Source: Planctomycetota bacterium (GTDB lineage: Bacteria > Planctomycetota > Planctomycetia > Planctomycetales > Planctomycetaceae). Taken from it: a stretch of 39,105 bases of DNA. This document shows, one piece after another, positions 1-8,856 of this stretch. Where the stretch lies: positions 1-39,105 of the forward strand of contig QWQG01000027.1 in assembly GCA_003670925.1 (NCBI GenBank). The letters run 5' to 3'. Positions within the stretch are counted from its first letter, which is position 1. Each line of letters starts with the position of its first letter. Under the pieces are notes generated by a model. That model was not told the DNA's origin, did no database searches, and saw only the letters and a list, made by a program, of their open reading frames with translations. Both the position numbers and the translations under genes were made by a program.

Positions 1-176
1 CCGCGCAACTCGAAGTCCGTCTCACCCTCACATCGCTTCGTAGCCATTAACAACGGCTGGCGACCACGGATCGAGTGATAGTCAAACCGCGGCTGTGCGG
101 CCGCGGAGGCGATGAACACAAGGCTGGCCGTGAAAGCCACTGAGAGCACATTGAAGAAGATTGGGAAGGTCGGCAT
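1..176 (-). CDS. Secreted protein of unknown function, N-terminal part only (cut by window edge)
   Basis: The reverse strand from the ATG at 174-176 stays open for 58 codons to the edge of the window. The first 26 residues form a clean signal peptide: a short N-terminus, a hydrophobic stretch containing VAFTASLVFIASAAA, and an AxA-type cleavage site before QPRFDYHSIRG. A GAAGG Shine-Dalgarno-like sequence lies 8 nt before the ATG. The gene follows the beta-helix gene in the same direction after a gap of about 107 bp that contains a perfect hairpin. The mature part visible (about 30 residues) is too short for me to name a family. Export is well supported; function is unknown. Confidence 0.7.
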   Translation of the reverse strand, partial: MPTFPIFFNVLSVAFTASLVFIASAAAQPRFDYHSIRGRQPLLMATKRCEGETDFELR

Positions 177-204
177 GACTTACACCTTCACAGCAAAAGG
201 CTTC

Positions 205-227
205 CAGAAAATCGCTACGATTTTCTG
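205..227 (-). terminator. Perfect 10-bp hairpin between two same-strand genes
   Basis: CAGAAAATCG (205-214) and CGATTTTCTG (218-227) are perfect complements around a 3-nt loop. The hairpin lies just past the stop of the beta-helix gene and before the next gene. On the minus strand it is followed within about 10 nt by CCTTTTG, so the U-tract is short. It could act as an intrinsic terminator or as a transcript-end stabiliser. Confidence 0.5.
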
Positions 228-283
228 CGATGCCTGCTCTTTAATCCGCAAGATTTGGCCAGCCATGGCACGCATGATGAGAC

Positions 284-3244
284 TCATTTGGACTGAATTT
301 TCCTGATCTGCACTTCCTGGAATGCCGTGTGTTCGCCCGTTGCGTTTAAGGCAGATGTTGCCCAGACAAGCCAGCGAAATTCTCCTAGGCTTGTGCCCTT
401 GCTATGCCGCACACTCGTTACATTGAACTTTGCGTTTCGCAGCCCCTGCGTATTCACTTCAGCGATCGGTGTGAATGTCTCAGAGTTGTCGATGGACCAA
501 CCTGGATCGGCGGCGGCAGCACTGCCATAGAGCACAAAGTTCTGCGGCCCACGCGTATCTTCACTGTAGGACCACGTGTTAATTTCAAGGAGATCCTGCG
601 CCGCGCCAAGATCGATCTTGTAAAGTCCAACGGCGGTGTTGTTCGTGAACACCGGTCCGTAGTTAGCGGCCAGTTTGCCGTCCTGAAGGGTCGCCAGTGG
701 TTCATTATTGGCTCCCGGATTGGACGTGATCGCCTGAATTGGGAGACATACCGCCGACAATGGAATCCTCTTGAACGCCCCATCCCCTGAACCATCCGCA
801 ACGAAGAACGGATACGCGGCAATCTGAACCTGCTGCCGTTGCTGATTCCGAACGAATTCGACCGCCAACGGTTTTCCGCCAGCATCGTGCATCGCCCTCG
901 TAAGATCGCTGAGTTGCTGCAGTGTCTGCCCATTCACCGTCATCAACAAATCATCCTGCTCGAGACCAGCTGTCGCCGCTGCCGATCCGGCCGGAATTTT
1001 CAGGAGTCGCAGTCCCCCCGCGTCGACGCTCACTCCAAATGCCGAGAACTCCTTACCCGCCAGCACCTTCACCGAAGCCTGTAACCAGTACGCCGTCGTA
1101 CGCAGCTTCGCGGGTGCTGTCTCGGCAACCGCCGCCCGCAGACCCGGCAAGGCTGGTGTTTTCGCCTGCTTCTTCAGTTCGGGCTTCTGTACGCCAAACT
1201 GATCCATCGGAAAATTTCTGAAGCCAAGCTCCAACGCCGACGACGTCTCCTTGACGCGGTAGTCGCCCCGCGCCGCATCAATGAATAACGCGTCGCCGGT
1301 GAGCGAATTCAAGTCGCAACCGTTCTCAGCAAATCGCATCCGGTCGCCATCGCTGGTGGTAAAGAAGTTGCGATCGACTGCCTTGCCCCATTTGCCCGTC
1401 GGCATCCCACCAGCGGGCTGGTAAGACCCCATGAAAATGTTGCCGGACACCTCATCTTGGCTCCGGTCATACCAGCAGTGCGGGTGCAACGAGTTGTTGA
1501 CGGTGATGTTGTTGTAGACCTTTCGAAAAAAACCTTCACGCAACTTCAGCCCGCCATTCAGCAGGAGGTTGTTATAGACCTCGTAATTGCTTGAGCCATC
1601 GTCGAGATCGATGTCCCAACCGTGATCGCAGCGCCAGCGATTGTTGCGAATCACAACCGGCTTAACCACGTCCAGCAACGGCAGGCCAAGATCAGCCGCC
1701 ACTTGCTTGTTCCCTTCTTGGATACTGGGATCCCAGAAGCGATCACGACCCCACGAGTTGAAACTGCCATGGTCGCCGGTCTCCAACACAGTGTTGAAGA
1801 TGTCACAGAATTCGATCAGGTGCCCACCCCACGTGCCTTCGCTGATGTTAATCCCGGCCCGAGGCACGTCATAAATTGAACAATGGCGGACAGTGATGTC
1901 TTGGGCCATGGAGATCTGCACCGGCGCGGTCTGCTTCTCGTCACGGCCGGTTCGCGCGATCAGGCAGTCTTCGACGACGCATTCAGCAGGAAAGTTGTCC
2001 GTCAGCGGGCCCGGTGTGCGATCGAGCTGAGCATAGTCCTGAGCGCCATAGCGAAAGAGGGGACTGCGGACCGCCTTGGGGTCGCCCACAAAAGCCACAC
2101 CGTTGGCGCCGCTGTCCAAGATCAGGCAACCGCGCACGGCGATGCGGCGATTCCAGTTGTTGACGAAGATCGTGTTACCGCCGACTTGGTCGAAGATGCA
2201 GTCGACAACCGTACAATCGGCGGCACCATCGTAGACAACCGCGCCGCCGCGATAGACGGTCCAGTCGCTCCTGAGTAATGGCTCCTTATTATCCATAAAG
2301 GTGCGCGCAGTGTGACGGAACGTCAGCCCACGCAACTCGATGAATTGAATGGGCTTCTCCTGCGAACCCTTGAATTCGACGAGGTGTGACAAACGCACGA
2401 CTTCGACAGTCGCCGCTTTCAGGTCCGTGCCGGCCTCAGGGATAAAGTAAAGCGTGTTGGCCATGGCATCGTGGAACCATTCGCCGGGCGCGTCGAGTTC
2501 CTCGCGCAGGTTCTCGACAAAACGATACTTATCGTGCATGGGGCCAGGCCGGTTGTTCTGCCAGCCGCCTTCCATCTCGAGGCTGCCATCGGGCATCTTT
2601 CCTTTGATGAGCCAATGCATGTCACCCCAAAGCCCCGGGTGCATCGCGTGGAGGTAGCCACCAGCAGGATCTTTCCATCGCGCGATGCGGTCCTTGGACA
2701 AAGCATCCTCGGACGACTCGCCGCGTGCGTCGTGGTTCAAATCCCACCGATCGAAGAGATTCTTGCCTTCGATGCGATTCGGAAATCGCGCCATGATTTG
2801 CCGTTTGCCATTCACCCAGAGTTGGTCGATCGTCAGTCCTTCGGGTGTGGCGGCTTCCATGACACCTTCAGCCCCGGATTTCCATGCAAGATCCAACGTC
2901 AGTCCGCCGCTGATCACTGGCGTGTGGCCAGGCAATGCAGCAATGATCAACGGAGAATTCTCAACACCCGAGTCTTCCGGAGAAAAAACGAGTGTCTGCG
3001 GCAGATAGTAGACGCCGGACCGCAACAGGATGGTCAGCGGCCCCGCCTGCTTCGCCCGAATCTCGCGAGCCAGATCACGGGCGCGGGCAAGCGTCGCCAG
3101 CGGCTTCTCCTCCGTCCCAGGGTTCCGATCACTGCCGTGAGGCGCCACGAAGAGTGACACCTCAACCCCGGCAGCTAAGCTCATGCTCATCATTCCGGCC
3201 AAACAGATACACAGAACTACGTGGATTGAATTCCGCTTTTTCAT
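284..3244 (-). CDS. Large secreted right-handed parallel beta-helix protein with a PDZ domain
   Basis: This is a 986-residue exported protein. Residues 1-25 form a signal peptide (MKKRN followed by a hydrophobic core ending SLAAG). The opening of the mature protein, with LFVAPHGSDRNPGTEEKPLA and then LLRSGVYYLPQTLVF, is the usual start of pectate-lyase-like beta-helix proteins. Residues of about 300-640 carry short repeats of the type VVDCIFDQVGGNTIFV and VYNNLLLNGG, as expected for helix coils. Around 745-830 a PDZ-like domain is visible (GLRLLKIPAGSAAATAGLEQ, then DLLMTVNGQTL). The last ~130 residues look like a discoidin/F5-8C-type beta-sandwich. The start has an AGGGGG Shine-Dalgarno 4-5 nt upstream. 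The likely role is binding or cleaving polysaccharide outside the cytoplasm; the reaction cannot be told. Confidence 0.88.
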   Translation of the reverse strand: MKKRNSIHVVLCICLAGMMSMSLAAGVEVSLFVAPHGSDRNPGTEEKPLATLARARDLAREIRAKQAGPLTILLRSGVYYLPQTLVFSPEDSGVENSPLIIAALPGHTPVISGGLTLDLAWKSGAEGVMEAATPEGLTIDQLWVNGKRQIMARFPNRIEGKNLFDRWDLNHDARGESSEDALSKDRIARWKDPAGGYLHAMHPGLWGDMHWLIKGKMPDGSLEMEGGWQNNRPGPMHDKYRFVENLREELDAPGEWFHDAMANTLYFIPEAGTDLKAATVEVVRLSHLVEFKGSQEKPIQFIELRGLTFRHTARTFMDNKEPLLRSDWTVYRGGAVVYDGAADCTVVDCIFDQVGGNTIFVNNWNRRIAVRGCLILDSGANGVAFVGDPKAVRSPLFRYGAQDYAQLDRTPGPLTDNFPAECVVEDCLIARTGRDEKQTAPVQISMAQDITVRHCSIYDVPRAGINISEGTWGGHLIEFCDIFNTVLETGDHGSFNSWGRDRFWDPSIQEGNKQVAADLGLPLLDVVKPVVIRNNRWRCDHGWDIDLDDGSSNYEVYNNLLLNGGLKLREGFFRKVYNNITVNNSLHPHCWYDRSQDEVSGNIFMGSYQPAGGMPTGKWGKAVDRNFFTTSDGDRMRFAENGCDLNSLTGDALFIDAARGDYRVKETSSALELGFRNFPMDQFGVQKPELKKQAKTPALPGLRAAVAETAPAKLRTTAYWLQASVKVLAGKEFSAFGVSVDAGGLRLLKIPAGSAAATAGLEQDDLLMTVNGQTLQQLSDLTRAMHDAGGKPLAVEFVRNQQRQQVQIAAYPFFVADGSGDGAFKRIPLSAVCLPIQAITSNPGANNEPLATLQDGKLAANYGPVFTNNTAVGLYKIDLGAAQDLLEINTWSYSEDTRGPQNFVLYGSAAAADPGWSIDNSETFTPIAEVNTQGLRNAKFNVTSVRHSKGTSLGEFRWLVWATSALNATGEHTAFQEVQIRKIQSK

Positions 3245-3330
3245 ATCCCCCTGATCTTACTCGAACTTTGGTGCGGAGAAAAGCGGTCAGGTCGCACTGG
3301 GATTTCAACCCTGTGGGAACCCGACATTTT

Positions 3331-3469
3331 AGGAGTGCGGTGGCTTGACACCGCTTTGGTGATTTTTGGTGAAGCCCTTTGGATGCTACGTCAGGGCGAA
3401 TCCGACAGATGAACGGAATGAAAGTCGCTCCGCGACGATGCCAAAGCTCCGTCGAGCCGGAGCACTCCT
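3331..3469. repeat. Planctomycete-type intergenic repeat made of two covarying hairpins in inverted orientation
   Basis: Two 29-bp arms, 3331-3359 and 3441-3469, are inverted copies of each other. Both read AGGAGTGC, a variable middle, then GCTTTGG when oriented the same way. Each arm is itself a hairpin: GCGGTG/CACCGC around GCTTGA in the first, GCTCCG/CGGAGC around GCTCGA in the second. The four inner stem bases differ between the arms but pairing is kept in both. A small hairpin (GTCG/CGAC) sits near 3424-3436 between them. The surrounding gap 3245-3654 shows no convincing gene. A short inverted repeat (GGACA/TGTCC, 3635-3648) lies just past the cmoA stop. From memory, similar sequences occur between genes in other planctomycetes; this was not checked. 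Confidence 0.75.
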
Positions 3470-3654
3470 AAACTCGTCTTCAGCACTCCGTGTGAAGTGA
3501 GCCGGGTGAGGTATGACGAATCCTTAACAATTCGATTGTCACAAAAATCGCTGGTCCCATGAACACATTGCCTCTGCTGATGCGCGGTACCGTGCTGACT
3601 TTGGTGTTCCCTTCGTCGTCGAATCTGGCAAGTCGGACAGGAATGTCCAACGTA

Positions 3655-4389
3655 CTATTCACTCCGCACAGCAAGAATCGACACGAAATTAAAGCACTGG
3701 AACCACGGAGCGATCGTGGTGAAACCGGCCTGTCTGAGCCGTGCGACATGCGTGTGGAGTGATTCTGGGATCAGGCGATTTTCAATCGCCGTGCGTTTCT
3801 GAGCGACCTCAAGCTCACTGTAACCGTGGGCACGCTTAAAATCGTGATGCAGATCGGTCATCAACTGCTGCTGGTTAGGTTCATCGAAACAGATTTTTTC
3901 TGACAGCAGCAAGGCTCCGCCTGGCAGCAGTCCACGCCAGACATTCTCAATCACCCGTGTGCGCTCATCAGGCGGAAGAAACTGCAGCGTCAGATTCAGC
4001 ACTACAAAACTAGCGTTGCAGATCTCGACATCGCGGAGATCTTTCTCATGCAGCTCCACCAGGCAGCCCTTGTCGCTCGATTCCCCGAGAATCGTTCGCA
4101 GACGTTGGATCATGGCCGCTGAATTATCCACTGCGTGAATCGTGCAATCCGGAGGTGCTTGCCGTCGAATCAACCGCGTGGCAGCACCCAGCGAACATCC
4201 CAAATCCCAGACAGTGGTTCCCGGACAAACAAATCGTGCAGCCAATTGTTCGATCATCGATAGGATCGATGCGTATCCCGGAACCGACCGCGCAATCATG
4301 TCCGGAAAGACTCTGACAACCTGTTCGTCAAATTCAAAACTGCCTACCTGAGTTAGGGGCAACGCATAAATGTCATCACGCATCATCAT
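3655..4389 (-). CDS. cmoA: Carboxy-S-adenosyl-L-methionine synthase (CmoA)
   Basis: The 244-residue protein matches E. coli CmoA almost end to end in remembered motifs: VFPDMIARSVPGY near residue 30, the SAM-binding loop WDLGCSLGAATRLIRR near 61-76, VVLNLTLQFLPP, LLPGGALLLSEK, MTDLHHDFKRAHGYSELE, and WFQCFNFVS at the end. CmoA makes carboxy-SAM from SAM and prephenate. CmoB then uses it to form 5-carboxymethoxyuridine at tRNA position 34. No cmoB is present in the window. The gene starts 11 bp after the stop of the vWA gene and is probably the last gene of the operon beginning at 8776. Three ATG codons in a row (4381-4389) make the exact start ambiguous. Confidence 0.95.
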   Translation of the reverse strand: MMMRDDIYALPLTQVGSFEFDEQVVRVFPDMIARSVPGYASILSMIEQLAARFVCPGTTVWDLGCSLGAATRLIRRQAPPDCTIHAVDNSAAMIQRLRTILGESSDKGCLVELHEKDLRDVEICNASFVVLNLTLQFLPPDERTRVIENVWRGLLPGGALLLSEKICFDEPNQQQLMTDLHHDFKRAHGYSELEVAQKRTAIENRLIPESLHTHVARLRQAGFTTIAPWFQCFNFVSILAVRSE

Positions 4390-4400
4390 CTAGCCGTTCA

Positions 4401-6575
4401 TCATGCCAGTTCGGGTTGCTGACGTTTTTCAAGAGCGTAAGAAACGAGGCCCTCCAACGCTAGGCAGCCGAGTCCGGCCAACAACAGCCAACGCCAAAAT
4501 TTCTGACGAGATTCCAGTTCCACAGCATCCAGTTGGGCTGCAAGGGCAGGATCGTCTGACGGCTGCGAAGCGTCACGCACTTTCGCAATTTCAGGGGACA
4601 TTCCCAACGCCTGCAGCTGGCCGGCAGGCAGCGGTTCCGTGCGACTTTCTGACGCAGCAACTGTCACCAGCAGACTGACAGATTGCGGGCCATCAGTGTT
4701 TTCACTGCTGAGTGTCCAGCGGCCGGGTTCATCAAGGACGACGGATTTTAGGCCGGCCGACTGCGATGCGTTTGTCTCCGCCAAATTTGGATTGGCATCC
4801 GGAGTGACGTTGACAGGCTCTGTTGCAGACAGCGTGCCGTCGGGCCGGGTCAATGTCCAAGTATCGTTGCCCGTCAACTCCGCAGGAATAATCCGGTGAC
4901 CAACTTCCAGCAACTGATGTCCTCTCCGCCGTGGGTTAGCCATTTGCACGAGTCTTTGAATCATCGGCGGAAATCGTGTCGATAACGCCCACTGGCTGTC
5001 GTCCGGATGCCATCCGCTGGCGAGCACAACAATACGCCCGCCCAACGGATGAGTATATTCCAGCACTGCGGGACTGCCGGAATCGAAACGAGCAAGGACT
5101 CGCACGGCATCAGCTTGCTTCTCATCCAGCGTCAGCGTGCGATAATGTCTGAAGCGGATTGAGGAAAAGTCAGAGAATCTCGCGTCCGCGAACGTAGCAA
5201 ATAGGGGCGATGAGAAATCGATCTGTCCGAGCATCGCGTAGTCTTTCACGGCGGCTTCGCTGTACGCCAATTCCGGCGGCAAGAGATTCTTGACCGATTC
5301 TGCCATCTCAACCGACTTCAATGCAAGGACGACAACGCCATCCTGTTTTAAAACAGTTTCCAGTGACGACGCCAAGCTGTCGGGAATCGACTCTGTCACA
5401 AAGACGAGTCGCACATCCGAAGTCGCAGGCACGGCAACTCCGTCCGTCCCCAGCAGATCTGTCACTTCGATCGGATCAGTTTCGTTGCCATCCAACGCGC
5501 GTTGCAGAAAATAGCGCATGGATTCGGAGTTGTTCGTATCTGTCGAGCCTGCATGAGCGACGTGAATCACGCCGCGTTCGTCGATCGGTAAATCGACAAC
5601 ATTGTCAAACACATGCGGTTCGCCGAGCAATTCGACGCCCATGATTTGTGCCTGTCCCTGAACGGCGGCGGGCACGGAAAACGTTCGCCGCTGTCCGCCG
5701 CCCAACTCTGCCGTCAGCGGAGTTCCCACAGGGTGGCCTTGCGCATCAAACGTCTGCAGGATGTATTTGGTCACCACTGCATCGCCGGAGTTGGTGACGC
5801 GTACGCGAATTTTTCCGGTGCGATTGTCTTCAATAAGACTCAAACCCGCATTGCCTAGCTGTTGCGGCTGGACGATACGCAGATCGAGCTTAACTGAATC
5901 CGGCCATTTTCCGGTACGCAGTTCATCGAGCGAACTTCCTTGCTGAAAATCGGTGATCAGGATCACGCGGCGTGCGCTCACCGCATCTGACTTCAATGTT
6001 TCGCGCGACACTTCATCCGCAGTTTCCAGTAAAGCGTTGGCTGTGCGCGTCGCCATCCAATCAGGTTCCCATGACTCAATCGCTCGTTCGATCAATGCCA
6101 GACGGTTGCCGGGATGGGTCGTCTTCCATTCTTCGGCTGTAATCAGCTTACGCATCGATTCGGAGTAGGCGGAGACACTCAGCGTATCATTCGCATCCAA
6201 TTCATCGGTAACCTTGTGCAGTTCCGCAGCGACAGCTTCGCGCAGTCCGTCGCGCCGCATGCTGGCACTGGCATCAACCAGAATGGCAACGCGATCCGCA
6301 CTTCCGGTGGCCGCTGCTTTATCAATTGCCAGCCGTTGAAACGGTCGCGCAAATGCCAGCGCGATCAGGGCGACGGCCAAGATTCGCAGCAGCATCAAAG
6401 GCCAGTGTTCGATGGTGGAACGTTTCGTCGTCTTCGGCAAAGTCGGCGACAGAAAGCGCACGATGCTGAACGGCATCCGCACAGCGGGGGTGCGGCGGAG
6501 CATGTGCAGCATGATCGGCACACCCGCGAGCAAACCGCCTGCGACGGCGAAAATGGGAGCAAGAAGTTCAAACAT
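4401..6575 (-). CDS. BatA-like membrane protein with von Willebrand factor A domain
   Basis: I place the start at the ATG at 6573-6575 because MFELLAPIFAVAGGLLAGVP is the usual beginning of BatA N-terminal domains. The open frame reaches back 18 codons further to 6629. The 724-residue protein has two N-terminal membrane helices (residues about 5-22 and 58-77), then a vWA domain with the metal-site motif DASAS (D101, S103, S105). A long beta-rich periplasmic region follows, and a final helix (WRWLLLAGLGCLALEGLVSY) near the C-terminus. BatA relatives usually sit with a MoxR ATPase and a DUF58 protein; neither is nearby. It lies about 190 bp after the pseudouridine synthase gene and 11 bp before cmoA. 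Function is inferred only as envelope-related. Confidence 0.85.
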   Translation of the reverse strand: MFELLAPIFAVAGGLLAGVPIMLHMLRRTPAVRMPFSIVRFLSPTLPKTTKRSTIEHWPLMLLRILAVALIALAFARPFQRLAIDKAAATGSADRVAILVDASASMRRDGLREAVAAELHKVTDELDANDTLSVSAYSESMRKLITAEEWKTTHPGNRLALIERAIESWEPDWMATRTANALLETADEVSRETLKSDAVSARRVILITDFQQGSSLDELRTGKWPDSVKLDLRIVQPQQLGNAGLSLIEDNRTGKIRVRVTNSGDAVVTKYILQTFDAQGHPVGTPLTAELGGGQRRTFSVPAAVQGQAQIMGVELLGEPHVFDNVVDLPIDERGVIHVAHAGSTDTNNSESMRYFLQRALDGNETDPIEVTDLLGTDGVAVPATSDVRLVFVTESIPDSLASSLETVLKQDGVVVLALKSVEMAESVKNLLPPELAYSEAAVKDYAMLGQIDFSSPLFATFADARFSDFSSIRFRHYRTLTLDEKQADAVRVLARFDSGSPAVLEYTHPLGGRIVVLASGWHPDDSQWALSTRFPPMIQRLVQMANPRRRGHQLLEVGHRIIPAELTGNDTWTLTRPDGTLSATEPVNVTPDANPNLAETNASQSAGLKSVVLDEPGRWTLSSENTDGPQSVSLLVTVAASESRTEPLPAGQLQALGMSPEIAKVRDASQPSDDPALAAQLDAVELESRQKFWRWLLLAGLGCLALEGLVSYALEKRQQPELA

Positions 6576-6761
6576 GCCAAAGTGATCCCGACATTCTTGT
6601 CTGGCTGGTTTTACGAATAGGATGGACATTCATGTCCGTCGTAAGGCCAGCAAAGGCAGTTAGAGCGAAGTTTACGATATCATCAAAATACATCGCATGT
6701 GGAACGCCCTACGGACAGGACTCGGACATGAATGCACAAGCTACCTGAATCGCAGGACAAT

Positions 6762-7880
6762 TCAGCGACGCAGCAATCGCAGGAATTGCAGAGTCCGTTG
6801 AAAGTCTTCCGGGAATGGTGCTTCAAACTGGATGTCTTTTCCACTCACTGGATGCCGAATTGTCAGACGAAACGCATGAAGCGCCTGGCGGGCGATGAGC
6901 ACGTCGTCACCGGAATTCATCGGCTCAACGGTGGAATTGAGGCCTTTTTCCGCAGCCGGCAAGGCAGAACGGCGATTTGCACCCACCGCCGATTTCATGA
7001 CTTCCGACTTTGTCAGCGTGGGCTGACCGATGTACATGCGGTCGGCGACGATCGGCGTCAGAATGTGCTGCATATGAATTCGCAGTTGGTGCGTGCGTCC
7101 GGTTTGCGGATGCAGTTCCATCAAGGCATAGCTGCCGAAGTCTTCGCCCGTGCGATAGAACGTCACAGCTTCGCGCGCGTTGCCGCCTTCCGGACAGACC
7201 ATCATCTTTTCCCGCACGCGCTGATGCGGACAAACAAACGTCCGGATATAGTCGGACGCCAGTTCCGGGACTCCACGTACGATGGCTCGGTATTCTTTCT
7301 TCACTTCGCGGCGTTCGAACTGGCTGCTGATTTTCTGATGAACCTGATTGTCTTTGGCAATCAGAATTACACCGGTCGTATCGCGATCCAGACGATGTAC
7401 GATGCCGGGTCGATGACGGCCGGCGACATCGCTGAGCGTATCGAAGTGAAACTGCAACGCACTCGCCAGCGTGCCCTGGGAGTTGCCTCGCCCCGGATGC
7501 ACGACCATATTCGCCTGCTTGTTGACCACGATGATTGCGTCATCTTCGTACAGGACATCCAGCGGCAGATTCTCCGCGACGATGTGCGATTCCTCGGCGT
7601 CCGCCAACTGAATCCAGACTCGATCATTCACCCTCAGACGCCGCGATGATTTGGGCGTGAGTCCATTCAACTGCACGCCGCCCGCTTCGATCGCCCGCTG
7701 CAGTTGAGCGCGGCTGTGATTGGGAAACAGGCGGCTGAGATAATGATCCAGCCGCCAGCCATGTGCGCGAGCTTCAACAGTGATATCAATCGGCTCATCA
7801 GAATTCGCAAGATCCTCAGCCGACAGTGGCGAAATCTCGCTCGTGTCGGTTATTGCACGATCTTCTTCGTCCGATGTCAT
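6762..7880 (-). CDS. RluA-family pseudouridine synthase (RluD-like)
   Basis: The 372-residue protein has an S4 RNA-binding domain at about residues 40-95 (RLDHYLSRLFPNHSRAQLQR). The RluA/RluD catalytic domain follows, with the HRLDRDTTG motif at 162-170; D165 is the catalytic aspartate. Downstream motifs RTHQLRIHMQHI and the closing APFPEDF segment are also typical. RluD-type enzymes convert specific 23S rRNA uridines to pseudouridine; which uridines this one uses cannot be read from the sequence. Its ATG overlaps the TGA of the upstream gene (ATGA at 7877-7880), which indicates translational coupling. About 35 acidic residues precede the S4 domain. The subfamily (RluD versus RluA/RluC-like) is likely but not proven. 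Confidence 0.93.
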   Translation of the reverse strand: MTSDEEDRAITDTSEISPLSAEDLANSDEPIDITVEARAHGWRLDHYLSRLFPNHSRAQLQRAIEAGGVQLNGLTPKSSRRLRVNDRVWIQLADAEESHIVAENLPLDVLYEDDAIIVVNKQANMVVHPGRGNSQGTLASALQFHFDTLSDVAGRHRPGIVHRLDRDTTGVILIAKDNQVHQKISSQFERREVKKEYRAIVRGVPELASDYIRTFVCPHQRVREKMMVCPEGGNAREAVTFYRTGEDFGSYALMELHPQTGRTHQLRIHMQHILTPIVADRMYIGQPTLTKSEVMKSAVGANRRSALPAAEKGLNSTVEPMNSGDDVLIARQALHAFRLTIRHPVSGKDIQFEAPFPEDFQRTLQFLRLLRR

Positions 7881-8776
7881 TCGCCGGATTTCTCTGGCAC
7901 CGGTGTCTCACCGACCGGAGCTTCCGTGGCTGGTGGAGTTGCCGGAGATTCTGCTGCAGGATCTGACGGCGTTTCAGTCGCTGGCGTTTCAGTCGCTGGC
8001 GTTTCAACATTGGCTGGATTTTCGGCGGGAGCTGCCGGTGTCGAAGCGTCCACGTTTGGCAAGCCAAAATTGTGTAGGTCAGGGAACATCGGCGTTGACG
8101 GGACTTGCCCCGGTCCACCATCCTGAGGCATCAGCAGGTCATCACCAGGTTTTGGATTCTGAGTACTGAACCATGCATAGAATTCCCGGCTGTCCGTTGA
8201 GGATAAGCGCTTAACACGCGACTCCGCGATACTCTTGAATGTTTTGGAATCCGGGAACGTCGTGAGGATCCGATCCCACGCGGCGGAGGCGGCCTTCATT
8301 GAACCGTCTGTGCCATCACAGCGACATTCGGCAACTCGGGCAAGCCCAACCAGAACACGCTCGCGAATCGGGCCAGTGATGTCCTTCCGATCTTCGAGTT
8401 GAGTGTATGCCTTCGCAGCAGACGTTAGATTGACCTGTGCAGCTTCGCGATTGGTGAACAGATTGGAAACCGCATCTTCCAGTTCACGATCCGCCTGACG
8501 CAGACGCGCCAGAATCCCGATCGGTGAATCCGGGGAATCATCAGCCACCGCCTGGTAATCTTCGGCTGTGGTCGCCAGCAGCAGGTCTCGGGACACTTCT
8601 GCAGTGGGAGCAGGCTGCCGCTGAAAGTAGACAACCACCGCCGCGATCGCCATGAGCGCTGCCACCCCGTAGATCATCGTGGTGCCGTACCTCGCAAAGA
8701 ACGGCTTGGATTCTTTCAGAATTTTGGCCAGCTGAACTTCATTTTCGTGATGGACGTAATGACGATCCGACATTGT
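7877..8776 (-). CDS. Single-pass membrane protein with YfgM/TPR-like region and Pro-Thr-Glu tail
   Basis: I choose the ATG at 8774-8776 (MSDRHYVHHENEVQLAKIL). A TTG 36 nt upstream is open in frame but reads through the palindrome at 8807. The 299-residue protein has a cytosolic segment of about 30 residues, one membrane helix (YGTTMIYGVAALMAIAAVVV), and then an alpha-helical region of the tol-pal/YfgM type with weak TPR-like pairs. The last 60 residues are low-complexity Pro/Thr/Glu/Ala built partly from a 15-bp tandem repeat. YfgM is an accessory to the Sec translocon in E. coli; the resemblance here is in architecture only. It is first in the operon with the RluA-family gene. Confidence 0.72.
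   Translation of the reverse strand, partial: TMSDRHYVHHENEVQLAKILKESKPFFARYGTTMIYGVAALMAIAAVVVYFQRQPAPTAEVSRDLLLATTAEDYQAVADDSPDSPIGILARLRQADRELEDAVSNLFTNREAAQVNLTSAAKAYTQLEDRKDITGPIRERVLVGLARVAECRCDGTDGSMKAASAAWDRILTTFPDSKTFKSIAESRVKRLSSTDSREFYAWFSTQNPKPGDDLLMPQDGGPGQVPSTPMFPDLHNFGLPNVDASTPAAPAENPANVETPATETPATETPSDPAAESPATPPATEAPVGETPVPEKSGE
7968..8006 (-). repeat. 15-bp tandem repeat inside the YfgM-like gene
   Basis: GGCGTTTCAGTCGCT is present twice in perfect tandem (7968-7982 and 7983-7997), followed by 9 bases of a third copy. On the coding strand each unit encodes the five residues ATETP. Copy changes would keep the frame and lengthen or shorten the tail. Confidence 0.85.
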
Positions 8777-8806
8777 CGGTGAACTTTCATCGAGAGACAC
8801 GGACCC

Positions 8807-8818
8807 CCCCAATTGGGG
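8807..8818. repeat. Perfect 12-bp palindrome in the operon leader
   Basis: CCCCAATTGGGG lies between the predicted promoter at 8857-8886 and the chosen start at 8776. It is flanked by extra Cs on one side. It could be an operator for a dimeric regulator or a small leader hairpin; no family can be assigned. Confidence 0.45.
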
Positions 8819-8856
8819 TGGTATCTAGGTCAGTTTGGTCGCAATACAAACCGCAC

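Noticed and set aside
2471-3157. Plus-strand open frame of 228 codons
   Set aside because: Antisense shadow of the beta-helix gene; rich in Arg/Pro/Ser with no motif.
6624-6637. GGACAT/ATGTCC symmetrical sequence upstream of the vWA gene
   Set aside because: It is short and overlaps an alternative start codon; no further evidence for an operator.
6732-7649. Plus-strand open frame of 305 codons
   Set aside because: It lies antisense to the RluA-family pseudouridine synthase, whose catalytic motifs are intact; the plus-strand product has no recognisable features.
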